Below are positions 1 through 5,642 of a DNA stretch of 7,112 bases, in pieces (position 1 is the stretch's first letter; every line of letters starts with the position of its first letter). The notes under the pieces are model-generated. The model was not told the origin of the DNA. It saw only the letters and a program-made list of their open reading frames with translations, and ran no database searches. The stretch spans positions 1-7,112 of the forward strand of contig CAKSSY010000079.1 in the NCBI GenBank assembly GCA_934489945.1. The letters are read 5' to 3'. The translations under genes and the position numbers were made by a program. This DNA is from an uncultured Eubacteriales bacterium. Its GTDB lineage: Bacteria > Bacillota > Clostridia > Oscillospirales > CAG-272.

Positions 1-1344
1 CAGCGCTTCCTGAGTGCGGTTCCAGTATTCATCATCACCAAGATATTTCTTTTTGTTCGCCGGATCCCATTTGGAAAGACGGTAGGTAACGTCTCCTTCC
101 AGTCCAAGAACACTCAGTACATAATAGGACAGATCAAAACAACGCTTTAATTCTTCCTCCGCCTGATCCGGACGGATTACAAGATGTGCCTCGGAAATGG
201 TAAACTGACGCACACGGGTAAGTCCGTGCATCTCACCGGAGTCCTCACAGCGGAACAGTGTAGATGTCTCGCTCATACGATATGGCAGATCACGATAGGA
301 ATGCTGTTCATTCTTGTATACATAATACTGGAACGGGCAGGTCATCGGACGAAGCGCGAACACTTCCTTATCGTGTTCCTCATCACCAAGTACGAACATG
401 CCGTCTTTGTAATGATCCCAGTGTCCGGAGATTTTATAAAGATCCGATTTTGCCATAAGCGGTGTACGGGTACGCACATAACCCCAATCATTGTCCTCAA
501 GATCTTCGATCCATCTCTGAAGCTTCATGATCATCTTAGTTCCCTTCGGAGTGAAAAGCGGAAGTCCCTGTCCGATGACATCAACCGTTGTAAACAGTCC
601 CATCTCACGTCCGAGTTTATTATGGTCACGGCGCTTTGCATCCTCTAATTTCTCCAGATACTCATTCAGTTCTTCTTTTTTGTTGAATGCAGTACCATAA
701 ATTCTCTGCAGACGCGCCTTCTCGGAATCACCTCTCCAGTATGCCATGGAGGAAGATGTAAGCTTGAACGCCTTAATTCCCCTTGTGGTCATCAGGTGCG
801 GTCCGGCACACAGATCCACGAATCCGCCCTGGTCATAGAAAGAAATTTCCGCATCCTCCGGCAGATCTTCGATCAGTTCCACCTTATACGGTTCATTTTT
901 TTCCTTCATAAGCTGAATCGCTTCGTTGCGCGGTAATGTAAAACGTTTTAATTCATGGCCTTCCTTGATGATCTTTTTCATCTCAGCCTCCAGCTTATCA
1001 AGGTCATCCCTTGAAAATGGCTGTGCATCAAAGTCATAATAAAATCCATCGTCAATGGCAGGTCCGATCGTCATCTTTGCATCTGGAAACAGTCTCTTTA
1101 CTGCTTCTGCAAGCACATGGGACGCAGTATGACGAATAACACGCAGTCCTTCTTTGTCATTCGGTGTCAGGATATTCAAAGTGCAGTCTTTATCGATCAC
1201 GGTACGCAGATCCACCACTTCTCCGTCTATCTCACCTGCACATGCCACACGTGCAAGTCCTTCACTGATATCCTTTGCGATATCGTAAACACTCTTTGCT
1301 TCACTGTACTCTTTGCTTGAACCATCTTTTAATGTAATCTTCAT
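1..1344 (-). CDS. thrS: Threonyl-tRNA synthetase, 3' end cut by window edge
   Basis: This cytoplasmic enzyme charges tRNA-Thr with threonine and edits mischarged serine. The frame is open from ATG at 1342-1344 to base 1 (448 codons), so the catalytic core end and the anticodon-binding domain lie outside the window. Residues 1-60 look like a TGS domain (MKITLKDGSS start). The editing domain carries H72-T-A-S-H76 and D-L-C179-A-G-P-H183, matching the known HxxxH and CxxxH pattern. The class II core shows R-P-M-T-C336 and G-L-T-R-V-R followed by F-T-I-S-E-A-H387; C336 and H387 correspond to two of the three zinc ligands. The family more often has FTQDDAH here, so this is a variant subtype. A good site (GGAG, 8 bases upstream) sets the start. 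It follows the small gene by 53 bases and is probably controlled by the T-box leader. Confidence 0.97.
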   Translation of the reverse strand, partial: MKITLKDGSSKEYSEAKSVYDIAKDISEGLARVACAGEIDGEVVDLRTVIDKDCTLNILTPNDKEGLRVIRHTASHVLAEAVKRLFPDAKMTIGPAIDDGFYYDFDAQPFSRDDLDKLEAEMKKIIKEGHELKRFTLPRNEAIQLMKEKNEPYKVELIEDLPEDAEISFYDQGGFVDLCAGPHLMTTRGIKAFKLTSSSMAYWRGDSEKARLQRIYGTAFNKKEELNEYLEKLEDAKRRDHNKLGREMGLFTTVDVIGQGLPLFTPKGTKMIMKLQRWIEDLEDNDWGYVRTRTPLMAKSDLYKISGHWDHYKDGMFVLGDEEHDKEVFALRPMTCPFQYYVYKNEQHSYRDLPYRMSETSTLFRCEDSGEMHGLTRVRQFTISEAHLVIRPDQAEEELKRCFDLSYYVLSVLGLEGDVTYRLSKWDPANKKKYLGDDEYWNRTQEAL

Positions 1345-1397
1345 AGATAAGTCTCCTTTTTTTTTGATTCTTTAGGTTTATAAATCAGGTATGATCT

Positions 1398-1655
1398 CTA
1401 GCGGAAGCTTAAGCAGTCCTCATCTTCATCTTCCCAGAAATCATCCATATATGCATCATCTTCCATATCATCTGTCGGATAGTTTCCATTGTAACATCCG
1501 TTATGGCTCCCGATCATCGTCCGCTTTTTCGGTGAAAATATAATGCCAAGCAGAATCCCTGCCAATGTGCAGGTGGTCACGGTCAGAAGCATTTCCCGCT
1601 TACTCACCACCTTTTCTTCATCCAGATTTGAAACAATCTCTTTTAAAATTTTCAT
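1398..1655 (-). CDS. Small single-pass membrane protein with acidic tail, unknown function
   Basis: I do not recognise a named family. The 85-residue product has a charged N terminus (MKILKEIVSNLDEEKVVSKR), one hydrophobic segment at about residues 22-41, a basic stop (S-P-K-K-R) and a strongly acidic tail (residues 62-80, many D and E), with N-G repeats between them. The basic patch just after the membrane segment suggests that the acidic tail is cytoplasmic. ATG at 1653-1655 is chosen because AAGGAG lies just upstream; a TTG eight codons earlier is in frame but has no good site. It is the first gene after the threonine T-box terminator and precedes thrS, so its expression probably rises when charged tRNA-Thr falls. 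A role linked to threonine or translation stress is only an inference from position. Confidence 0.75.
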   Translation of the reverse strand: MKILKEIVSNLDEEKVVSKREMLLTVTTCTLAGILLGIIFSPKKRTMIGSHNGCYNGNYPTDDMEDDAYMDDFWEDEDEDCLSFR

Positions 1656-1725
1656 GTTTTTCTCCTTTTCCACCGTCAAGATTTTTGTGAGATAAAATCA
1701 AATACGCTGTACCATACCGGTTTTT

Positions 1726-1769
1726 CCAAAATAAAAAAGCCCCTTGTATTACACTACATAATACAAGGG
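1726..1769 (-). terminator. T-box intrinsic terminator
   Basis: On the minus strand CCCTTGTATTA (1769-1759) pairs perfectly with TAATACAAGGG (1751-1741) around a 7-base loop, followed by GCTTTTTTATTTT (1740-1728). The first four bases of the 5' arm (CCCT) can pair instead with AGGG of the T-box, so terminator and antiterminator exclude each other. Confidence 0.95.
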
Positions 1770-2038
1770 ACGTATCTTCTACGCGGTTCCACCCTGGTTA
1801 TCCGCTGTCGCATCTTAAATTGGCAAGGCTTTCAATCCCAATACCTTCAATGCCAATCACACTAAAAATCATGTCAACAGGCGGATCTCTCATTCGATGG
1901 TAACGGAATCACCGGACCGGATTGGGGTCACTCAGAGCTGGTCTTCAACTGCTTCCGGCAAAGATGCTTGCAGCATTTGCATCTCTCTCTGCTGCCGTTC
2001 GGCAATCTACTCGTCTCTTCTACGTATTTTCCTATTTC
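1741..2038 (-). promoter_or_regulatory. T-box riboswitch, threonine specifier (ACC)
   Basis: The canonical T-box sequence AGGGTGGAACCGCG lies at 1795-1782. The antiterminator is visible: AGGG pairs with CCCT and GCGT with ACGT, leaving the TGGAACC bulge that binds the free 3' end of uncharged tRNA. Upstream, Stem I shows GACGAGTAG (2015-2007), an AGAGAG tract (about 1990-1984) and a distal helix AGATGC/GCATCT (1984-1979 with 1967-1962). On the descending side TGAAG is followed by ACC (1942-1940) and a purine, the expected place of the specifier codon; ACC is threonine, in agreement with thrS downstream. A Stem III helix, ATTGGCA/TGCCAAT, lies at 1857-1819. In this class uncharged tRNA-Thr stabilises the antiterminator and allows transcription of the downstream genes. 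Confidence 0.95.
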
Positions 2039-2044
2039 ATTGCT

Positions 2045-2073
2045 ATTCTAGTACGATTTTTTCCAAATGTAAA
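2045..2073 (-). promoter_or_regulatory. Sigma-A-type promoter of the T-box leader
   Basis: On the minus strand TTTACA (2073-2068, consensus TTGACA) is separated by exactly 17 bases from TAGAAT (2050-2045, consensus TATAAT). The predicted transcript start is near 2038, a sensible distance upstream of Stem I of the T-box leader. Confidence 0.8.
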
Positions 2074-2074
2074 G

Positions 2075-2350
2075 CCCTTTTATGCATTTTTTCCGCAGCA
2101 GTATTTATATTTCTTGCCGGAGCCACATGGACTTACTTTTGTTGCATAGTATATATTTGCATATCATTTTATGTATCTTAATGCCTACCCAAAGTAGCAT
2201 AGTTACTGTGGTCGTAGGCATTTTATATATCGTTTGATATCCTATGCAAAAATAACATAATTTACTCGTTTGTGGGCGAAATGTGGGCATGGACCACACA
2301 ACTAATATTTTTTCTGTAAGCCATATTTTAAACTTTCGTTATAACGTAAA
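2075..2350. other. AT-rich junction between host promoter and prophage; probable attachment region
   Basis: No convincing gene is present on either strand: open frames are short, without ribosome binding sites and of unlikely composition. The stretch separates the promoter of a core host gene from the last phage lysis gene, so one phage attachment site most likely lies here. It contains a long hairpin (2180-2222), a TTGCATAG / CTATGCAA inverted pair (2142-2149 and 2242-2249), two direct GTGGGC copies 11 bases apart (2272-2277 and 2283-2288) and a 10-base palindrome CGTTATAACG (2337-2346). The core crossover site cannot be fixed without the other end of the element. Confidence 0.45.
2180..2222 (+). 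repeat. Long hairpin, terminator-like on the plus strand
   Basis: AATGCCTAC (2180-2188) pairs perfectly with GTAGGCATT (2214-2222). The helix continues as CCA/TGG and AGTA/TACT, with one mismatch and a two-base bulge, around the loop GCATAGT. On the plus strand it runs into TTATATAT, giving a weak U-rich tail; on the minus strand there is no U tract. No plus-strand gene is seen to its left in the window, so it may be a remnant terminator or a structural element of the attachment region. Confidence 0.6.
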
Positions 2351-2378
2351 AAGCCGGAAGGATTTCTCCCTCCGGCTT
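2348..2378 (-). terminator. Terminator of the phage late/lysis operon
   Basis: On the minus strand AAGCCGGA (2378-2371) pairs with TCCGGCTT (2358-2351), with a G/C-rich extension and one bulge, followed by a run of T (2352-2348). It begins 8 bases after the endolysin stop codon, so it ends the lysis operon and would limit reading into the host thrS leader. Confidence 0.85.
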
Positions 2379-2385
2379 GTCCTAC

Positions 2386-3279
2386 TTAATATATGTAACT
2401 TCTCTTGCCATCATCGGCACATACCCACTCTTCGCGGTTCGTACCAGAAATGTTCATCCAGATGCGACCTGTGCTGTCTCTTGCTGTTGCGCGGTTAAGC
2501 ACGGCTGTGTTGCTGATCTTATACAATACGTTGCCATCTTTGATTTCGCGCGCAGATCTCACACGCAGATTTGAACAATGTACAAAATATGCAATGCCCG
2601 GTCTGTAATTTGGCTGCATATGTGTTTCTGCAATCTGCACTTTACCATCACCATAAGCTCCAAGATCTGAATATGTCAATGATACGTCACAGTAACCGGA
2701 TATACCCGGAACAATGCCTTTGCTAGTGTACTGGTGCAGATCATGCTTAGAGAGTGTGATCTTTGTGCACTGACCGCCGGTATTCTTCCCATATTTAGCT
2801 GCCCATATTACAAACTGTCGCAGTTCCGCAAAATTCAGTTTGCTATTAAACCAGCTTTCAGAAGCATATACGCCGGCTTTTCTTCCCGTAGCCTGCACCG
2901 CATCGCAGAACGCTATACATATGCTTGTCCGAGCGGATCGTCCAAGACCGTCTGCTCTTACCTGTCTCGGTGTTCCGTCTCCATCCTCGGAATCAATAAA
3001 AATCGGAAGTGTTGCTCCGTACTGATTCGCAAGCGCAACAGAAAAGGCGGCTTCTTCCCGCCCCTCCTGTTCTGTAATTGCCTGTGACATAAAATATAAT
3101 CCGAATGGAATGCCGAGATCTCTGCACTTTTCAGCAAACTCCGGAAATTTTGCATCAATCTTGATGTTTCCGACGGTATATCCTCTGACACCGCATCTCA
3201 AGAGAATACCGTCGCAGTTGGCTTTAACCGCATTCCAGTCCGTGATCGTATTGTACTTTGAAAAGTCTAAAATTTTCAT
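2386..3279 (-). CDS. Phage endolysin: GH25 muramidase with C-terminal SH3-like domain
   Basis: The enzyme cleaves the glycan strand of peptidoglycan at the end of the lytic cycle. The 297-residue product has a GH25 domain at about residues 1-210. Visible marks are the N-terminal L-D5-F-S-K-Y, the G-L-Y-F strand (60-63), the catalytic-type D96-S-E98 in L-P-I-F-I-D-S-E, Y-A-S-E-S-W (138-143), and L-H-Q-Y-T-S with G-Y-C-D198 near the end of the barrel. Residues 230-297 resemble a bacterial SH3-type wall-binding domain (N-L-R-V-R-S, then W-M-N-I-S-G and E-W-V). There is no signal peptide, so export would depend on the holin. ATG at 3277-3279 has a strong AAGGAGGAG site; a GTG nine codons earlier overlaps the holin gene and is less likely. 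It is the last gene before the terminator. Confidence 0.93.
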   Translation of the reverse strand: MKILDFSKYNTITDWNAVKANCDGILLRCGVRGYTVGNIKIDAKFPEFAEKCRDLGIPFGLYFMSQAITEQEGREEAAFSVALANQYGATLPIFIDSEDGDGTPRQVRADGLGRSARTSICIAFCDAVQATGRKAGVYASESWFNSKLNFAELRQFVIWAAKYGKNTGGQCTKITLSKHDLHQYTSKGIVPGISGYCDVSLTYSDLGAYGDGKVQIAETHMQPNYRPGIAYFVHCSNLRVRSAREIKDGNVLYKISNTAVLNRATARDSTGRIWMNISGTNREEWVCADDGKRSYIY

Positions 3280-3283
3280 ATGA

Positions 3284-3517
3284 TTACTCCTCCTTACACT
3301 CTTCACATTCCGGCAATCCTGCTACTGATGTCGCAATAGACAGGATACCGGCCAGTACAGATGCCGATGCTACCAGCTTCCAGTCCACCGCACCCATGAC
3401 CGATGCTGTGCCGATCGTAGCAATAAAGGTCTGCGCTACGGTCTTTACGGCGCGGATTCCTGCAGCCTTGAACCACTTAACAGTGTCTACGTTTGCTTTA
3501 AATACACAATTCTTCAT
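3284..3517 (-). CDS. Phage holin, r1t-like family
   Basis: Holins form membrane lesions that release the endolysin. The 77-residue product has a short basic N terminus (K-W-F-K-A-A-G-I-R-A-V-K-T) and two hydrophobic helices at about 24-44 and 47-68, with A-Q-T-F-I-A-T-I-G-T-A and L-A-G-I-L-S-I-A-T-S-V-A-G-L-P. This pattern is typical of the lactococcal phage r1t holin family. It ends in a short acidic, cysteine-containing tail (PECEECKEE). A GAGG site lies 10 bases before the ATG. The gene sits 4 bases upstream of the endolysin start, the usual lysis-cassette order. The family call rests on recalled sequence pattern, not a search. Confidence 0.87.
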   Translation of the reverse strand: MKNCVFKANVDTVKWFKAAGIRAVKTVAQTFIATIGTASVMGAVDWKLVASASVLAGILSIATSVAGLPECEECKEE

Positions 3518-3539
3518 AATATAAATACCTCATTCTTTC

Positions 3540-3878
3540 TTATTTGATATATTGCGCGATTACTATAATAAATCCCGTTGCCGCGGCACTGGAGATCGTG
3601 CTGATAATCGCTGTGATTACTGTTGCCTTATATTTTTTGGCATCATCCGCCGGAGCCCGCTCCATTTCATCTACACGGCTATCCATGCGATCAATTTTTT
3701 CATCCAGGGCGCCCACGGTCTCGTTTGTATGCTTGACTTCGCCAACAAGCTGCACCATTGTTTTTGACATTGTATGTATTTCTTCTACAATGGGTTCCAG
3801 CTTATCAATCCTATGCGTATTCGATTTTGCCCTCGCTTCTGTCTCTGTAAGTCTGTGTTCAATTTCGATTTCATTCAT
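3540..3878 (-). CDS. XhlA-like coiled-coil membrane protein (holin-associated)
   Basis: The 112-residue product has a long charged, probably coiled-coil region at residues 1-75 (rich in E, K, D and heptad-spaced I, L, M, V). A single hydrophobic C-terminal helix follows at about 85-109, ending in Q-Y-I-K. This resembles the hemolysin XhlA type, which in Bacillus prophage PBSX works with a holin in lysis; other phages have similar proteins beside holin genes. AGAGGGG lies just before the ATG. The gene lies between the tail genes and the r1t-type holin, which fits a helper or antiholin role. That role is inference, since many coiled-coil membrane proteins share this look. Confidence 0.7.
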   Translation of the reverse strand: MNEIEIEHRLTETEARAKSNTHRIDKLEPIVEEIHTMSKTMVQLVGEVKHTNETVGALDEKIDRMDSRVDEMERAPADDAKKYKATVITAIISTISSAAATGFIIVIAQYIK

Positions 3879-3900
3879 ACTGCGCCCCTCTTACTCGCGG

Positions 3901-4041
3901 TTATACTACCGCTTTTCTCAAATCTTCCTTTTCATCTTCTGTCAGCTTTGGGTAGCTGGCCAGAATATCATTCAAAGTCTCGCCCTGCTTCATCCGTGCT
4001 TTAATTGCGCGGATCATAATGTTTTTAACGATCTTACTCAT
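3901..4041 (-). CDS. 46-residue conserved-looking phage protein, translationally coupled
   Basis: This short gene encodes a charged, helical 46-residue product that begins MSKIVKNIMIRAIKARMKQG, continues with a T-L-N-D-I-L-A-S-Y-P-K-L-T segment and ends in an acidic-basic helix (E-D-E-K-E-D-L-R-K-A-V-V). There is no membrane segment or signal peptide. Its ATG overlaps the stop codon of the 131-residue gene in an 8-base overlap (ATGAGTAA), and GGAGGTGA lies upstream within that gene, so the two are probably co-translated. Small XkdX-like proteins often occupy this place between tail fibre and holin genes in Firmicutes phages, but this sequence is not clearly XkdX. Function unknown. Confidence 0.75.
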   Translation of the reverse strand: MSKIVKNIMIRAIKARMKQGETLNDILASYPKLTEDEKEDLRKAVV

Positions 4042-4429
4042 TGCTCTCACCTCCAAACATTAACTCTGATATTGCAATATCCTGTTCTGCCTGCGTAGAT
4101 TCCAGCTTTTTAATTCTAACCTCTTCTTGGGTGGCGATATGGAATACAACAGTCACCAGTCCATCGGCATCTACCGTGGCAGATGTAAAAGTAAGGTTGC
4201 TGTACACGCCGTACGGCTGTAAATCCTCGCCGGAGACAGACAGATCAGTGACCGGTTTAAATTTCTCAACCGCAGCGGCGATCTCCAGCCCTGCCAGCAC
4301 AAAGTTAATGCTGTCCGTCCCAGTCGATACTGATTCAGTCTCATAGCTTGTGCCGTCGACAATGACGTATTCATGCGTTTTTGTGGTTTCTTCCACGGTA
4401 TCCGCCGTGGTTACATTTTCTTTACTCAT
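4034..4429 (-). CDS. Phage protein of unknown function following the tail-fibre gene
   Basis: I do not recognise a named family. The 131-residue product has a polar, T-rich N terminus (to about residue 20). A central region, probably beta-rich, follows (Y-V-I-V-D-G-T-S-Y at 21-29; Y-S-N-L-T-F-T-S-A-T-V at 76-86; G-L-V-T-V-V-F at 90-96). A C-terminal helix ends the protein (R-I-K-K-L-E-S-T-Q-A-E-Q-D-I-A-I-S-E-L). The final helix resembles the oligomerising ends of small baseplate or fibre accessory proteins. An excellent AGGAGG site lies 7 bases before the ATG. It sits just outside the inverted repeat of the fibre cassette, so it is expressed in either orientation. A link to fibre assembly is plausible from position only. 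Confidence 0.8.
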   Translation of the reverse strand: MSKENVTTADTVEETTKTHEYVIVDGTSYETESVSTGTDSINFVLAGLEIAAAVEKFKPVTDLSVSGEDLQPYGVYSNLTFTSATVDADGLVTVVFHIATQEEVRIKKLESTQAEQDIAISELMFGGESNE

Positions 4430-4462
4430 AAAAAATCCTCCTATTAAAAATGTGGTTATTAG

Positions 4463-4777
4463 TTAAACAAAAGTTTTGCATCGCGCTATTTGGGGATGCG
4501 AGTAAACAACTGCATCATGAATGGATTCATGTGCGAAGCATCTTTCGTGAATGGCGAATGTGAAGCCCCCCTTGAAAAACTTGGACTTGCCGGTTGTAAT
4601 ACAGATGATTGGTATCTGCTTATCATCTTCGGGAACAACCTCATTGACGGGAAATTGGAGCAGGTCTCTTGGGGGCTTGGCAGCGAAAATGGAAAGGTAA
4701 AGATCATATTGCCATTAAATCCGTCCTATAACGGTGCTGCATGGATTAACGGGCTTGCTATTGCATCTCACAAATAG
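4463..4777 (+). CDS. Silent alternative tail-fibre tip cassette, inverted, no start of its own
   Basis: The plus strand is open from just after a TAG at 4460-4462 to a TAG at 4775-4777. The only nearby starts (TTG 4490, ATG 4495) have no ribosome binding site, so it is probably not translated in this orientation. The first codons (4463-4474) encode L-N-K-S, identical and in frame with L173-N-K-S176 of the opposing fibre gene, and then 100 residues follow. These include V-N-N-C at positions 10-13, where the expressed tip has V-N-Y-C at 11-14, and a beta-rich end (G-K-V-K-I-I-L, W-I-N-G-L-A-I-A) that parallels G-D-I-M-F-V-I and I-V-F-S-A-T-Y. This reads as a second receptor-binding tip waiting to be joined by inversion. 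A fragment of an unrelated inverted gene is the alternative. Confidence 0.8.
   Translation, partial: LNKSFASRYLGMRVNNCIMNGFMCEASFVNGECEAPLEKLGLAGCNTDDWYLLIIFGNNLIDGKLEQVSWGLGSENGKVKIILPLNPSYNGAAWINGLAIASHK
4464..4476 (+). repeat. Inverted repeat, left copy of fibre inversion site
   Basis: The sequence TAAACAAAAGTTT is the exact reverse complement of 5110-5122. It contains its own dyad, AAAC-AAAA-GTTT, as expected for a site bound by a recombinase dimer. It marks the 5' end of the silent tip cassette. Confidence 0.85.
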
Positions 4778-4778
4778 A

Positions 4779-5639
4779 CTAGTCAATATCATATGTCGCA
4801 GAAAATACAATACTTTTTGTCGAATCCGTTAATGTATCATTAATAACAAACATAATGTCACCGTTTGTCCATATATCTGCCACGTATACACGTGAGATGG
4901 AGCCGCTACCATTCCGGGCAAACATAGGGATTAGCACTTTAGGTGCATAGGCACTTGGTATTTTTATAGCGCAAAATGCTGTCAAATCATATTTCGCAAC
5001 GTCAAAATCAGCGATACCGGTTATTGTGACGCGTTTGTTTTTGCAGACAGCTTTACATGACCTAAGAGTGCAGTAATTTACCGGTGCGATGGCAAACGAT
5101 TCGGCTTCCAAACTTTTGTTTAGCGCACCTATCTGCTGCGCCAGTGTCCCGTCCAGCGACGCATTTTTTTCTGTCGCTGGCAAAGCCAATCCGGTACTGT
5201 CCGTCACCGCGCTTGAGCTGGACAGTTTAACATGCCCCGCCTTGTCAGCCGTGGCACCCAAACTGATATGGCTTATCAAACTACTTACCGCCTTTGCGAT
5301 CTTGCCGAAAAATATATTTCGCTTTTCCGCGCCGGTCAACTCGGCAAGGTCTGTCTGCGCCGCGTAATCAGTTTTGAGCGTCATCTCTCCGGTGCTATCC
5401 ACGCCGATGTCATCGCCAGCTTTGACGCTCCCGGCATCCTCTGTTGTAGCAATTGCTCCCACACCACCGACTACACATTTCATCCAGTATGCTGTATCCG
5501 TAGGCAATGTACCGGCTGGCACCGCCTTTTTTGCTATGTAGAGCGTATTGTTGCAAGCTACCGCATCCAGCCGCTTGTATTCAACCGCCGCGCTCCAATC
5601 ACCTTTTGGCACGATCGCCACTCTTCCTGCGTTTGCCAT
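4779..5639 (-). CDS. Phage tail-fibre / receptor-binding protein with switchable C terminus
   Basis: The 286-residue product starts with a carbohydrate-binding-like module (residues 4-55: G-D-W-S, Y-K-R-L-D-A-V, L-Y-I-A-K-K, Y-W-M), similar in pattern to CBM5/12-type modules found on fibre proteins. A low-complexity A/T/S/G shaft follows (60-172), with a G-H-V-K-L-S segment of tail-fibre type. The C-terminal tip (177-286) is rich in aromatic and hydrophobic strands and ends I-V-F-S-A-T-Y-D-I-D; tips of this kind usually contact the cell surface. The inverted repeat covers codons 173-177, exactly at the shaft-tip boundary. ATG at 5637-5639 has a strong GGGAGGTGG site lying inside the end of the upstream gene, 3 bases away. 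The adsorption role is inferred from position and modular build. Confidence 0.85.
   Translation of the reverse strand: MANAGRVAIVPKGDWSAAVEYKRLDAVACNNTLYIAKKAVPAGTLPTDTAYWMKCVVGGVGAIATTEDAGSVKAGDDIGVDSTGEMTLKTDYAAQTDLAELTGAEKRNIFFGKIAKAVSSLISHISLGATADKAGHVKLSSSSAVTDSTGLALPATEKNASLDGTLAQQIGALNKSLEAESFAIAPVNYCTLRSCKAVCKNKRVTITGIADFDVAKYDLTAFCAIKIPSAYAPKVLIPMFARNGSGSISRVYVADIWTNGDIMFVINDTLTDSTKSIVFSATYDID
5110..5122 (-). repeat. Inverted repeat, right copy of fibre inversion site
   Basis: On the minus strand this reads TAAACAAAAGTTT, identical to 4464-4476 on the plus strand. It lies inside the fibre gene and encodes part of L173-N-K-S-L177. Outside the 13 bases the two copies diverge at once on the outer side; on the inner side one further G matches after a mismatch. 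Confidence 0.85.
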
Positions 5640-5642
5640 ATT

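Larger units (their letters stand above)
4464..5122. mobile_element. Invertible segment (inverton) switching the tail-fibre C terminus
   Basis: The 659-base segment is bounded by the 13-bp inverted repeats. It holds two C-terminal cassettes pointing toward each other: codons 177-286 of the expressed fibre gene on the minus strand, and the silent 100-codon cassette on the plus strand. Their stop codons lie back to back as TAG-A-CTA (4775-4781). Because both copies of the repeat are read in the same phase, inversion would give a fibre of 276 residues in place of 286, with residues 1-176 unchanged. This matches the logic of known phage fibre switches such as the Mu G segment, though the repeats are shorter. 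No invertase gene is seen in the window, and inversion itself has not been observed. Confidence 0.8.

Noticed and set aside
184..648. Plus-strand open frames across 184-648 and 1117-1320
   Set aside because: They are antisense to the clear thrS reading frame, lack ribosome binding sites and have no recognisable protein pattern.
1897..2181. Plus-strand open frames antisense to the T-box leader
   Set aside because: The stretch is fully explained by the riboswitch and its promoter on the minus strand, and the predicted proteins look random and cysteine-rich.
2337..2346. Palindrome CGTTATAACG as an operator
   Set aside because: It lies downstream of the lysis terminator, with no promoter or regulator nearby; a 10-base palindrome in AT-rich DNA can be chance.
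3544..4098. Long plus-strand frame across the XhlA-like and 46-residue genes
   Set aside because: It is a shadow of well-supported minus-strand genes that have good ribosome binding sites and ordered spacing.
4486..4707. Minus-strand frame within the silent cassette as a real gene in the late operon
   Set aside because: It has low-quality composition and no ribosome binding site, while the plus-strand frame matches the fibre reading phase at the inverted repeat.
4490..4777. Plus-strand cassette as an independent gene starting at TTG 4490 or ATG 4495
   Set aside because: No ribosome binding site or promoter is visible, and the frame stays open upstream through the repeat, which points to a C-terminal fragment awaiting fusion.
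4464..5639. Diversity-generating retroelement acting on the fibre tip
   Set aside because: No reverse transcriptase, no template/variable repeat pair with adenine-biased changes and no C-type lectin signature are present; the tips are inverted, unlike cassettes.
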